Shown here: piece after piece, positions 1 to 8,448 of the stretch
Position numbering within the stretch: position 1 is the stretch's first letter
Layout: each line of letters starts with the position of its first letter
DNA from: Desulfopila inferna
GTDB lineage: Bacteria; Desulfobacterota; Desulfobulbia; Desulfobulbales; Desulfocapsaceae
DNA length: 64,000 nucleotides
Direction of reading: 5' to 3'
NCBI RefSeq assembly: GCF_016919005.1
Contig: NZ_JAFFQE010000003.1
Span: 62,001-126,000, forward strand
Translations under genes and position numbers: made by a program
The notes under the pieces: generated by a model
Database searches by the model: none
The model's input: the letters and a program-made list of their open reading frames with translations, nothing else
What the model was told of the DNA's origin: nothing

Positions 1-870
1 GGTAAAGAGTCGGCGCACGGCCTTGGATTCAGACAGATCGTTTCCCGGTGTTCCAGTGCCGTGAAGATTAATATAATCGATGTCTCCCGCCTGAATCCCG
101 GCATCGGCCAGAGCTCCCTCCATTGCCGTAAAAGCACCCCGGCCCTCAGGGTGCGGAGCGGCAGGATGATAGGCATCGCAGGTAATCCCGGTTCCCAGCA
201 GTTCGGCAATGGGATTTTCCGGTTGTACAGTGGTAAGGAGAAGCATGCCCGCACCTTCGGCAACCGCCATTCCCTGCCTGTCCCGATCAAGAGGCTTGCA
301 GCCGTTTATATCGACCAGTTGCAGCGAGTGAAAGCCGAAATAGGTCAGACGGCTGAGAGAATCTACCCCCCCGACCAGAACCCTTTCCGCCCTGCCGCTG
401 CGGAGCATGGCCAAGCCGGCGGAAATAGCCACGATTCCCGAAGAACATGCTGTGGAAACAGCGAGGACCGGTCCACTACATTGAAATTCCTGAGCAAGAG
501 CGTGAGCGACGGTGCTTAATCCGTGATAGCGGTACAATGATTTATCATTTTGACAATCCCTCAGCAACTGCTCTGTGGTGGCTATACCGCCTGTAGTGGT
601 GCCGATAACCACTGCATCGGGGGGAGCATTGGAGCCGGCCATGGCCTGGGTTGCGGCAAGGAGCGCCAGGTGGTGTGTTCGCGGCAGAGCGGACTGTTCC
701 AGACCTTCAACCTGCCCAACCGGTAAATGACTGCCGTGCATCAGGGGAAATAAGGTCAGGGGTGTTATTGCCGAACGGTTCTTACGTAAGGTGTTTTCCG
801 TTGCCGCTAATCCGCAGCCGAGTGAGCTGATGATACCTGCTCCGGCGACATACACTTTTCTATTTGTCAA
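1..870 (-). CDS. beta-ketoacyl-ACP synthase (FabF/KAS II-like), 3' end cut by window edge
   Basis: Condensing enzyme that extends an ACP-bound acyl chain with malonyl-ACP in the cytoplasm. The first 290 codons are visible, starting MTNRKVYVAGAGIISSLG. The catalytic cysteine lies in TACSSG and the first catalytic histidine in HGTGTPGND; the second histidine lies beyond the window. The likely start is a TTG at 870-868 whose last bases overlap the TGA of the upstream ACP gene (TTGA overlap), so the two are probably translationally coupled and function as a KS/ACP pair. A GTG five codons in is an alternative start. Family assignment is firm; the substrate is unknown. Confidence 0.9.
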   Translation of the reverse strand, partial: MTNRKVYVAGAGIISSLGCGLAATENTLRKNRSAITPLTLFPLMHGSHLPVGQVEGLEQSALPRTHHLALLAATQAMAGSNAPPDAVVIGTTTGGIATTEQLLRDCQNDKSLYRYHGLSTVAHALAQEFQCSGPVLAVSTACSSGIVAISAGLAMLRSGRAERVLVGGVDSLSRLTYFGFHSLQLVDINGCKPLDRDRQGMAVAEGAGMLLLTTVQPENPIAELLGTGITCDAYHPAAPHPEGRGAFTAMEGALADAGIQAGDIDYINLHGTGTPGNDLSESKAVRRLFT

Positions 871-1133
871 GAAGCTACCTTGGTTCTATTTTCTTTTATA
901 TATTCGGCAAGATCTACCAGGGTTGAAAATACCTTTTCGCCGACTTCCTGGCTGTTGATGATAATCCCGTAGTCCTGTTCAACCATGACGACCATTTCCA
1001 AAACATCGATGGAGTCGATGCCAAGCTCACCGCCGACCAGTTGAGCGTTTTCATCAAATTTTTCAGGCGTTACGTCCTGCAGATTAAGGATATCTATGAG
1101 CTTGACCTTGAGTTCTTCAATAAGCTGTTGCAT
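867..1133 (-). CDS. acyl carrier protein
   Basis: Small acidic carrier (88 aa) holding acyl intermediates on a phosphopantetheine arm. The attachment serine lies in GIDSIDVLEM. I chose the ATG at 1133 (MQQLIEELKVK) because other carriers in this locus begin right at the first helix; the frame stays open upstream to a TTG at 1196, which would add 21 residues unlike an ACP. Its TGA overlaps the TTG of the ketosynthase that follows. It is the first of four ACPs between 867 and 20442. Confidence 0.9.
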   Translation of the reverse strand: MQQLIEELKVKLIDILNLQDVTPEKFDENAQLVGGELGIDSIDVLEMVVMVEQDYGIIINSQEVGEKVFSTLVDLAEYIKENRTKVAS

Positions 1134-1441
1134 AAAGTTGTCATATTCACTGGTTGAGTTAATAATTGACGGCGTCGCATGGAGTAAAATGTTCAATCCC
1201 CCAAGTCATCGGAGTTGCTGAGATGGACTCTGCGACAAGCGCAGACTTCGAGAAAGGTTTATGACGTCCCGATGAAAAAAGCAGTTCCGGCCTGAGCCAG
1301 AAGATGCTCTGTTTCAGGGAGTAATCAGACTCAATAATCAAGCAGCAACACAGGAACTCATCTTATAAAACGAAGGATATTTTGTCATCAAATTTGGTGG
1401 CGATTTCGGAAATAATAAGGTATCAGTGTTGAACATAAGCT
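1134..1441. other. divergent intergenic region with chimeric repeat
   Basis: This gap of about 300 bases separates the leftward ACP/ketosynthase pair from the rightward dehydratase/FabG run, so promoters for both directions should lie here; I could not fix any. About 1200-1256 resembles the left part of repeat family A (AGTCATCGGAGTT, CTCTGCGACAAGCGCAGACTTCGAGAAA). About 1256-1328 resembles the right half of family B and ends GTAATCAG. Confidence 0.6.
1200..1328. repeat. chimeric palindromic repeat (family A left part + family B right part)
   Basis: The right half matches family B (copies at 35918-36080 and 47191-47354): TTTATGACGTCCCGATGAAA, then GCAGTTCCGGCCTGAGCC, then the terminal TAATCAG. 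The left half matches family A interior sequence. The joint falls near GAGAAAGGTTTATG at about 1256. It could be a recombinant between two elements or a nested insertion with loss. Confidence 0.6.
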
Positions 1442-1876
1442 ATGAATACTCCATCTCTCACCGATCTCAACCTCGAAGACCTGCTCCCGCATCGTGATAC
1501 CATGATGCTTGTCAATGACGTTCTCGAGGTTGACAGCAAGCATGCTCTGACAATCTGCCATGTGCATACCTCCTGGCCGATGTCTGATGACAATGGAGTA
1601 TCTTCTTTGATTTTAGTGGAGCTTGCAGCCCAGACCGCAGGAGTATGCAACGGCTGGGACAGAATACAGACCAAGGGAATTCAATCAGATCCGACCGGAT
1701 GGCTTGTGGGTATTAAAAAAGCTGATTTTTTTATCGATTACCTGCCCTTTGGCGGCAGCATCATAAGCAGTGCTGAAAATATCAATATTTTTGATAACCT
1801 CCGGGAGGTTTTCTGTGAACAGCGATTGGATGATGTCCTGATCGGCAGAGTTACCCTCCAGCTTTTTCAACCATGA
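1442..1876 (+). CDS. 3-hydroxyacyl-ACP dehydratase, ApeP/FabZ-like hotdog protein
   Basis: Predicted to dehydrate 3-hydroxyacyl-ACP to trans-2-enoyl-ACP. This 144-residue single-hotdog protein has LLPHRDTMMLVNDV near residues 14-27 and LVELAAQTAGVCNGW around 58-72, the usual catalytic His and Glu neighbourhoods of FabA/FabZ-type enzymes, closest in style to ApeP of aryl-polyene clusters. It is followed after 16 bases by a FabG-like ketoreductase, the enzyme acting one step earlier. There is no enoyl reductase beside it. The function could also be a non-catalytic hotdog, but the motifs favour activity. Confidence 0.8.
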   Translation: MNTPSLTDLNLEDLLPHRDTMMLVNDVLEVDSKHALTICHVHTSWPMSDDNGVSSLILVELAAQTAGVCNGWDRIQTKGIQSDPTGWLVGIKKADFFIDYLPFGGSIISSAENINIFDNLREVFCEQRLDDVLIGRVTLQLFQP

Positions 1877-1892
1877 CACAAGAAGAAAGAAG

Positions 1893-2630
1893 ATGACGGA
1901 TGTAAACGAACAGAAAATCGCCATAGTCACCGGGGGCAGCAAGGGCATAGGCAGAGCGATCTGCGTTGAACTGGCTCAGCATGGATTTTACCTGGTCGTC
2001 AATTATATCAGCGATCAGACGGGAGCTGAACAGACCCTGGAAAAAGTAGAACACCATGGAGGCCGGGGTGAAATTTTTCAATTCGATGTCAGGGACGGAG
2101 AGGCTACCGAAAAAGCCGTCGAAGACATAGCCTTACGTTTCGGCCGGATCGATGTCCTGATCAATAATGCCGGGATTATTGCCGACGGACTGTTTATGAT
2201 GATGCCGCCGGATAAATGGCAGTCGGTCATCGATACTACCCTGAAGGGCTTCTATAATATGACACGGCCGGTTATCGAGAAAATGGTGCGCAGACGAAAA
2301 GGTGCCATTGTTTCCATTTCCTCTGCCAGTTCCCTTATGCCCAATCGAGGACAAGCCAATTATTCCGCTGCCAAGGCCGGCTTGAATGGCGCCAGCAGGG
2401 CCGTGGGCTCGGAGGTTGCCCGACTCGGCATCCGCGTGAATGTCGTCGCACCCGGGCTGATCGACACGGATATGATCCAGGCGGCCCCGAAAGAGCAGAT
2501 CAAGGCAATGATCCCCATGGGCCGCATCGGCAGGCCCGACGAGGTTGCCAAGGTCGTGGGATTTCTTTGCTCGGATGAAGCCTCCTATGTAACCGGCCAG
2601 GTCATTTCAGTAAATGGCGGGATGTTATAA
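1893..2630 (+). CDS. fabG: 3-oxoacyl-ACP reductase (FabG-like SDR)
   Basis: NAD(P)H-dependent reduction of 3-oxoacyl-ACP to 3-hydroxyacyl-ACP. The 245-residue short-chain dehydrogenase has the cofactor motif TGGSKGIG at about 13-20, NNAG at 91-94, and a catalytic Ser near 144 with YSAAK at 157-161. The C terminus (VTGQVISVNGGML) is typical of FabG. A purine-rich AAGAAAGAAG precedes the ATG. It is the only ketoreductase in the locus, so it probably serves all four ketosynthases. Exact substrate is unknown. Confidence 0.9.
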   Translation: MTDVNEQKIAIVTGGSKGIGRAICVELAQHGFYLVVNYISDQTGAEQTLEKVEHHGGRGEIFQFDVRDGEATEKAVEDIALRFGRIDVLINNAGIIADGLFMMMPPDKWQSVIDTTLKGFYNMTRPVIEKMVRRRKGAIVSISSASSLMPNRGQANYSAAKAGLNGASRAVGSEVARLGIRVNVVAPGLIDTDMIQAAPKEQIKAMIPMGRIGRPDEVAKVVGFLCSDEASYVTGQVISVNGGML

Positions 2631-2709
2631 AAAAATTTAAGCCACCAGGATTGCCGTCAATCACTTCAAAACATCTTTCCTGTCCCTTTCCTCCTTATAA
2701 TCAACCTAT

Positions 2710-3987
2710 ATGAAATTCAAACTTATCTATCCCAAATGGAACAAACTGGAGAGGCAGACGGAGTTTCATCTGCCCCCCCATGGTCCGGTCGTCTTTGCTG
2801 CAACTCTCCCGGACTACATCGATGTAGATTTCGTGGATGAGAATCTGGAAGACATCGATTTTGATGATCCCGTGGATTTCGTGGGCATTTCGATGATGCT
2901 CACGATCCAGGTCAGGAGAGGCTGGGAAATAGGCGATGTTTATCGAAAAAAAGGTATCAAGGTCATCTTTGGCGGAATTGCCGCCATGCTCCATGCCGAG
3001 GAGACCATGGCCCATGCCGATGCCGTCTTTCTCGGGGAGGCCGAAGGCAGGATGGAGCAGGTTTTTCAGGACTTCAGAGAGAATAAGCTGAAGCACCGCT
3101 ATGATTTTATCGATCAACGGCCTGATATCGCCCTGGTTGGACCGGCGCGAAGAGATATCCTCAACCGCCGCCTTTACAATCATAAAGGTGTGCAGATGGT
3201 CGATCTGGTGCATGCCTCGCGTGGCTGCCGCTTTCACTGCTACCCTTGTGCGGTTTCCTATCTCGGCGGGAGGGTCTTCCGACCAAGGCCAATTGAAAAA
3301 GCAATAGCCGAAATGGCTGGAATCGACAATAACCGGCTGTTCATTGTTGATAACTCCCTGGCCCAGAATACCGAATGGGAAATGGAGCTGTTTCGGGAGA
3401 TGATACCTTTGAAAAAGAAGTGGTGTTCTCATCCCATCGAGGACAAGCCGAAGGTGCTGGATCTCGCAGCCCGGGCTGGTGCCTGGTATGTGTACCAGGC
3501 AATCTTTGACACCTCGGATTACATAAAGGAAAGGGTCAAACGCTACCACGATCATGGAATCGGGGTGGAGGGCACAATATTATTGGGCCTGGATGATCAT
3601 ACGGAAGACTTCATCAAGCGCCTCATTGATTTCTTACTTGAGATCGAGCTGGACCTGGCCGAATTTACAGTCCTTACACCATTTCCCCACACCAAAGCCT
3701 ATACCGAACTGAGTAAGGAAAACCGGATCATATCCAATGACTGGAATGATTTCTCCGCGGACCAGGTCGTTTTTCAGCCAAAGAATATGACTCCGGAAAA
3801 ACTGCAGTCACTGCTCGACTACGCCTGGAACACCTTTTATCAGGATGAGCCGCAGCCAATAAAAATGGCCAGGCTGTTTAAAGAAGTGGTAAAAAAGGAA
3901 ATGGCGGATAATTCGTACAGACCACGGGACAGGAACCTTGCCGGTCAATCTTTCGGCAGAACAGCGGTACGGGAAGATGATCACTGA
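2710..3987 (+). CDS. radical SAM protein with N-terminal B12-binding-like domain
   Basis: The 425-residue protein has an N-terminal Rossmann-like half (about 1-150) of the kind that binds cobalamin, with VGISMML and a GEAEG turn, followed by a radical SAM core with CRFHCYPC (C173, C177, C180) ligating the 4Fe-4S cluster. Such enzymes perform methylations, cyclisations or rearrangements at unactivated carbons. The C-terminal part (about 300-400) has HTEDFIKRLIDF and TPFPHTKAYTEL, typical of the B12-binding class. It sits between FabG and the acyl-activating enzyme, so it probably modifies the acyl chain or its precursor; the reaction is not deducible. Confidence 0.85.
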   Translation: MKFKLIYPKWNKLERQTEFHLPPHGPVVFAATLPDYIDVDFVDENLEDIDFDDPVDFVGISMMLTIQVRRGWEIGDVYRKKGIKVIFGGIAAMLHAEETMAHADAVFLGEAEGRMEQVFQDFRENKLKHRYDFIDQRPDIALVGPARRDILNRRLYNHKGVQMVDLVHASRGCRFHCYPCAVSYLGGRVFRPRPIEKAIAEMAGIDNNRLFIVDNSLAQNTEWEMELFREMIPLKKKWCSHPIEDKPKVLDLAARAGAWYVYQAIFDTSDYIKERVKRYHDHGIGVEGTILLGLDDHTEDFIKRLIDFLLEIELDLAEFTVLTPFPHTKAYTELSKENRIISNDWNDFSADQVVFQPKNMTPEKLQSLLDYAWNTFYQDEPQPIKMARLFKEVVKKEMADNSYRPRDRNLAGQSFGRTAVREDDH

Positions 3988-5332
3988 TTTTTCGACACAC
4001 ATACAGGAAGCCATTGCGGCTCTGCTGCACGGACCAAAATCTGCAGATAAAGAATTTGTCCGCGGCATCACTTTCGGCGAAGTATATGCCATGGCGGCAG
4101 GACTGCAGGCAGCCATGGCCGAGGCGACCGAGGAAACAGCTATCTGCCTGGCTACGGAAAACAAGGCGACCATAGCGGCGGCACTATTGGCTTCGCTTGC
4201 CAGCGGTCCGGCCTTCTTGCTGCCCTACGCCTTTTCGGCCAAGGCGCTCCTGCAACTGCAGAAAACCTGCGGCTTCACCACTGCTCTTGCCGATACGGCC
4301 GGCATTCCTGAAGGGATACGGATCCTTTGCCCGCTGCCGGGCGAATATGCCGGAACACCCCTCACCCCGCAGGCTTCACCACAGGCAGAACTGCTAAAAA
4401 TCTTCACGGGAGGCTCCACCGGTACTCCGCGGGTCTGGTCCAAAACTGCAGAAAACATCTTCTCCGAAGGCTTTTTTCTGGCTGAAAAATATGATGTCAG
4501 CGAACACGACTGTATTCTCGCCACCATTCCGCCGCATCATATTTACGGTTTACTTTTCTCGGTAGTCCTTCCGCTTGTTTCAGCGGCGACCGTGATCAGC
4601 GAAACGCCGTCGTTTCCCAACGAAATCGTGGACGTAGCCGAAGATCATGGGGCAACTCTTCTGGCCGGGGTTCCTGCCCATTATCATGTATTGCGGGATA
4701 AAAAAATATCCCTGCGCCTTGCTTTTTCTTCCGCGGGCATGCTCGACAGAGAAGACAGCGAAGCCTTTTACCGGAAGAACGGCATAGGTGTGGAAGAAGT
4801 CTACGGCTCCACAGAGACAGGCGGGATCGCTACGCGAAACAGATCGACCGGCGCAGAATATTTTACTCCCTTTCCCACCATCGACTGGAAGATTGTGGGA
4901 GGTCGACTGGCTGTGCACTCACCTTATGTTTCACCGGATTTACCCGTCGACGAAGATGGTTATTTTATCGCAGGTGATCGGGTGGAATACAAAGGAATAA
5001 ACCACTTTGCCTTGAAAGGACGGGCCGACAAAGTCACTAAAGTGGGCGGCAAGCGCGTCGATCTTGAAGAAATCAGTCTTTTAATCAAGAATGAAGCGGG
5101 AGTAACCGACTGTGTGGTCATAGCCCTCCCCGAATCAGGAGGCCGCGGAAACCGCATTGGCACCGTGATTCAGGGGGAATCGATCGATATCGACGTGATC
5201 CGGAAAAAGCTGACCGATTCACTTGAACCATATGCCCTGCCGCGCCTAATCAGAATCGTGAAACACATGCCGCTGAGCGCAAGTGGTAAATACGATTTCG
5301 ACGCCATTGCCGGACTCCTTGGAAATGAATGA
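3977..5332 (+). CDS. AMP-forming acyl-activating enzyme (ANL superfamily)
   Basis: Predicted to adenylate a carboxylic acid and load it on CoA or an ACP. ANL motifs are present in order: the phosphate loop FTGGSTGTPRVW (around 143-155), YGSTETGG, AGDRVEY, GRADKVTKVGGKRVDLEEI, and a C-terminal catalytic lysine in SASGKYDF. At 451 residues it is short for the family, like the compact starter ligases of aryl-polyene clusters. I chose the ATG at 3977 (MITDF), preceded by ACGGGAAG and overlapping the radical SAM stop; the frame is open upstream only inside that gene. The stop codon merges into the left end of a family A repeat. Substrate could be an aryl acid starter or a fatty acid. Confidence 0.85.
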   Translation: MITDFSTHIQEAIAALLHGPKSADKEFVRGITFGEVYAMAAGLQAAMAEATEETAICLATENKATIAAALLASLASGPAFLLPYAFSAKALLQLQKTCGFTTALADTAGIPEGIRILCPLPGEYAGTPLTPQASPQAELLKIFTGGSTGTPRVWSKTAENIFSEGFFLAEKYDVSEHDCILATIPPHHIYGLLFSVVLPLVSAATVISETPSFPNEIVDVAEDHGATLLAGVPAHYHVLRDKKISLRLAFSSAGMLDREDSEAFYRKNGIGVEEVYGSTETGGIATRNRSTGAEYFTPFPTIDWKIVGGRLAVHSPYVSPDLPVDEDGYFIAGDRVEYKGINHFALKGRADKVTKVGGKRVDLEEISLLIKNEAGVTDCVVIALPESGGRGNRIGTVIQGESIDIDVIRKKLTDSLEPYALPRLIRIVKHMPLSASGKYDFDAIAGLLGNE

Positions 5333-5494
5333 TGGACTCGTAAAAACCTCGATCTACGTCGTTGTAGATCTGAAACGGCGATTTTCCGTACCACATGTAC
5401 TGCCAAATCACCGTTTCAGATACTACGCCTAGTATATCAAGCTTTTTCCAGAGCCCATCTCGGCAACTTCGATGACTTTTTACAAGACTATCAT
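5331..5494. repeat. family A palindromic element, copy A1
   Basis: Full-length copy of about 164 bp, inverted relative to copies at 10848 and 27163. The ends are GATGGACTCGTAAAAAC and GACTTTTTACAAGACTATCA; the centre is a near-perfect palindrome around CCACATGTACTGCC. It fills the space between the stop codon of the ANL gene and the ATG at 5493 so exactly that both codons touch the element. In RNA it would form a long hairpin that could attenuate or process the operon transcript. Confidence 0.85.
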
Positions 5495-7238
5495 GAATGA
5501 CATTCTGCACAGCTTTGCCATTGGCTATGATTGCCTGTCTGCCTCTGCCGATCTTCTCGATCGAATCAACGTTTTCCCGGTGGCAGACGGAGATACCGGT
5601 ACCAACCTGCGTATCAGTCTTGCCCCGTTTCGCAGTCCCGGCCAGGATAGCGGCACCATGCGTTTGCTGCTTGCCCGCTGCGCCACCGGTAACTCAGGCA
5701 ATATAGCCGCGGCTTTCTTCCGGGAGTTCTGCCGGGCGCAAAGTATGGCCGATCTTCCCGAAGCGGCGGCTTTGGGAAAAAAAAAGGCCTGGCAGGCTAT
5801 TGCCAGGCCCTGCGCCGGCACCATGCTCACGGTTTTTGACAGCCTGGTCTCAACTCTTTCCTCGCATGAGACATTATCGACAGTGTATTCCCCGTTGAGC
5901 CTTGAACTGCAAAAGGCGGTTGGCGAGACCACACGCCGCCTGCCGATTCTCTCTGAAGCAGGTGTTGTCGATTCCGGCGCCCTGGCCATGTATGTTTTTT
6001 TTGACGGATTCTTCAGAAACCTTACTCAACACCGCAATTCCGCCGTATCCATTTTTGATCTTTTTGCCGGTAAACTCGCTATCAGCCACGCCTTTCAGCC
6101 CGAAACCAGCAGTTCATATTGTGTCGATGCCGTCATACAATTGCCGGAGGGACAGGCGGCGGCCCCCGGAGAACCGGACGAACGGGCGAAGATGATCGAC
6201 GACCTCGCCGGGCTTGGAGAAAGCGTGGTAGTGGTCGAAAATGACTCGAGTCTCAAAATTCACATCCATACTCCCGATCCCGACCGACTGCGAGGTCAGC
6301 TTGATTTATTCGGCAATGTTGTCCGCTGGTCCGATGAAGCAATGAACCGGACGGTGCGGCCCTTATCCGCGGCAGCGGCAAAGTCCCCTCTGCACATAGT
6401 AACGGATGCAGCGGGTTCGATCACCAGGGAGATGGCCCGGCTATCCGGCCTCACTCTGCTTGACAGCTATATTATAGCCGGAGATGAATCCAGGCCGGAA
6501 AGTCTGTGCAACTCCGAGGATATCTACCGGATGATGCGCGAGGGTGGGAAAGTGACAACCGCCCAGGCCTCAACCTTTGAACGGTACCAACATTATCAGA
6601 ACATCAGCCGGCAATTCGGCCCTTCCCTGTATCTTTGCGTCGGTGCAGCTTTTACCGGTAATTACGACACTGCACTTTCCTGGAAGATGGAGCACGATAT
6701 TGACGACCGGTTCACAGTCCTCGACTCCGGAGCAGCATCGGGCAAGCTTGCTCTCATCGCCCTGCTCACCGGCCGCTATGCAGAAAATGCCGATGGTGGA
6801 GCAGATATCATTGCCTTTGCCGAAAAAGTCATCGAAGAATGTGAAGAATATGTCTTTATTCACGAGCTCAAATATTTGGTAGCCGGCGGTCGGGTATCAA
6901 AGGCAGGCGGCTTTTTCGGGGATCTGCTGCACATGAAGCCCGTGATAACTCCAACCCGAAACGGAGTACAAAAAGTCGGCGTTGTTCACAGCACCAGACA
7001 GCAGCTCGCCTTTGCCCTTGAAAAACTGAAGAAACAGTATGATCCATCTGCTACGCCGACCGTCATGCTCCAGTATTCCGACAACCAGGACTGGGTGGCG
7101 GAAGTCGTCCGGCAGCAGGTGCGTTCCCTCTTACCTGAAGCGGAAATCCTGCTCACTCCTTTGTCATTGACTTCGGGTATTCATATGGGCCCCGGCACCT
7201 GGTCGATGGCCTTCGCCTCTTCTCGGTCCAGCCAATGA
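5493..7238 (+). CDS. fused fatty acid kinase: DAK2/FakA-like + DegV/FakB-like
   Basis: The 581-residue protein combines both halves of the two-component fatty acid kinase. Residues 1-180 are a DhaL/DAK2 kinase domain with NVFPVADGDTGTNL at 26-39 and GNSGN. A FakA-like middle follows with VVVVENDSSLKIHIHTPDPD. From about residue 300 comes a DegV fatty-acid-binding domain (LHIVTDAAGSITREMARLSG, then VTTAQAS, LDSGAASGKLALI and HELKYLVAGGRVSKAGG). In Firmicutes FakA and FakB are separate and make acyl-phosphate from free fatty acid. I chose ATG 5493 because the seven upstream codons lie inside repeat A1. The context suggests phosphorylation of a free acid released by the locus thioesterases, for use by an acyltransferase. 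Confidence 0.85.
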   Translation: MNDILHSFAIGYDCLSASADLLDRINVFPVADGDTGTNLRISLAPFRSPGQDSGTMRLLLARCATGNSGNIAAAFFREFCRAQSMADLPEAAALGKKKAWQAIARPCAGTMLTVFDSLVSTLSSHETLSTVYSPLSLELQKAVGETTRRLPILSEAGVVDSGALAMYVFFDGFFRNLTQHRNSAVSIFDLFAGKLAISHAFQPETSSSYCVDAVIQLPEGQAAAPGEPDERAKMIDDLAGLGESVVVVENDSSLKIHIHTPDPDRLRGQLDLFGNVVRWSDEAMNRTVRPLSAAAAKSPLHIVTDAAGSITREMARLSGLTLLDSYIIAGDESRPESLCNSEDIYRMMREGGKVTTAQASTFERYQHYQNISRQFGPSLYLCVGAAFTGNYDTALSWKMEHDIDDRFTVLDSGAASGKLALIALLTGRYAENADGGADIIAFAEKVIEECEEYVFIHELKYLVAGGRVSKAGGFFGDLLHMKPVITPTRNGVQKVGVVHSTRQQLAFALEKLKKQYDPSATPTVMLQYSDNQDWVAEVVRQQVRSLLPEAEILLTPLSLTSGIHMGPGTWSMAFASSRSSQ

Positions 7239-7336
7239 ACATGGAAACCACCCTGGAGCCGATCATCATTCCTGCAGGCTGCCATAATATGCGCACGACC
7301 TCGGCCATCCGTGACCGGCTGGTCATTCTCCTGTGA
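7235..7336 (+). CDS. candidate 33-residue small ORF, translationally coupled
   Basis: The ATG overlaps the TGA of the kinase fusion (ATGA), and its own TGA overlaps a GTG start of the next acyltransferase (GTGA). This chain of 4-base overlaps is typical of coupled genes. The peptide begins MNMETTLEPIIIPAG and ends IRDRLVILL. I do not recognise it. It may instead be an accident of a 94-base spacer, so confidence is low. Confidence 0.35.
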   Translation: MNMETTLEPIIIPAGCHNMRTTSAIRDRLVILL

Positions 7337-8211
7337 TCATGAACGGTTTTTGGTACACATTGCTCGTCCGCTTCACCAGCCTCTGTGGGCCATGGTTTTT
7401 TGTCATGGTTTCCCGCATCGTTGCAACAGGGTATTTTATATTTTCCCGGCGACGCGTGATCGAGAGCCGCCGCTTCTATGCCGCCCTCTTTCCCGAACGG
7501 AGCATGTTTTTTCATCTTTGGTGCACCTTCAGGCAATACCAGAATTTTACCACCATCCACCTTGACAGATACCTTAAAGCTCAAGATAAAGCAGTGACAT
7601 ACACCTCCGTTGACTGGGAGCAGCTCGACGGTGTGATCGGCCGGCAAGGCGGGATTCTCCTTATGTCTCACCTGGGAAACTGGGAAATGGCGGCCACGCT
7701 GCTGAAAAAGCAGCGGGAAGACCTGCAACTTCTTCTCTACATGGGAGTGAAGGAAAAGGAAGGTGTGGAAAAGATGCAAAAGGATACTCTGCGTCAATCC
7801 GGCATAACCATAATCGGGGTGGATAAAGAAGACAATTCGCCTTTTTCGGCAGTTGCCGGCATTCATTTTTTGCGCTCGGGAGGTCTGGTGTCAATGGCTG
7901 GTGATGTTGTCTGGCGCAGCGATCAACGCAAGGTGCGGGTCATCTTCCTTGGCCGGGATGCGTATCTTCCCGAAGCGCCTTTTATTTTCAGCCTGGTCTC
8001 CGGTGCCCCTCTTTTTGCGTTTTTTGCCTTCCGTACCGGCAAAAACTCCTATATTTTTACCCAGTCCGATCCCATTCCCATCCAGCCGAAATCCCGCCGG
8101 GACCGAGCAGAGGCTATCGCCGGGGCCGCCCAGCAATATGCCGATCTTCTGGAGAAAACATTGCGGCAGCATCCATTTGAATGGTATCATTTTGACCGCT
8201 TTATCCATTGA
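7333..8211 (+). CDS. LpxL/HtrB-like lysophospholipid (lipid A-type) acyltransferase
   Basis: Membrane-associated acyltransferase that moves an acyl group from ACP or CoA onto a lipid or sugar-lipid. The catalytic HX4E lies in SHLGNWEMA near residue 112. A hydrophobic N terminus (residues 5-35) should anchor it to the inner membrane. At 290-292 residues it is of normal length. The start is a GTG at 7333 or an ATG two codons later at 7339. The same family appears in aryl-polyene and flexirubin loci, where it is thought to attach the finished chain to a lipid. Confidence 0.85.
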   Translation: MIMNGFWYTLLVRFTSLCGPWFFVMVSRIVATGYFIFSRRRVIESRRFYAALFPERSMFFHLWCTFRQYQNFTTIHLDRYLKAQDKAVTYTSVDWEQLDGVIGRQGGILLMSHLGNWEMAATLLKKQREDLQLLLYMGVKEKEGVEKMQKDTLRQSGITIIGVDKEDNSPFSAVAGIHFLRSGGLVSMAGDVVWRSDQRKVRVIFLGRDAYLPEAPFIFSLVSGAPLFAFFAFRTGKNSYIFTQSDPIPIQPKSRRDRAEAIAGAAQQYADLLEKTLRQHPFEWYHFDRFIH

Positions 8212-8448
8212 ACCCAATAAATGCACGTCCTCGAGGAGGCCGTCCAAGAAGGGCATTCCCGGACAACCTCCCAGGACTTCAACTAACCTGCCGGGAATCA
8301 CAGGGTGCTTTGCCGGATGGTTCAATATTTCCTTTTGCAATTGCAAAAACCTTAGAGTATCTTTGCTGATTTCAGCTCCGGAGTAACCGCAAGGTTACCG
8401 GCAATTATTCATTTTTCCGAAAACTTTTCTTAGCTTCGCCCGCCTATC

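Noticed and set aside
2701-3555. Leftward 284-codon frame opposite the B12-type radical SAM gene
   Set aside because: No family features; mirrors the codon pattern of the real gene.
8212-8448. Possible gene in the spacer between the LpxL-like gene and the ACP
   Set aside because: Frames there are short or read through neighbours; no motif or ribosome site.
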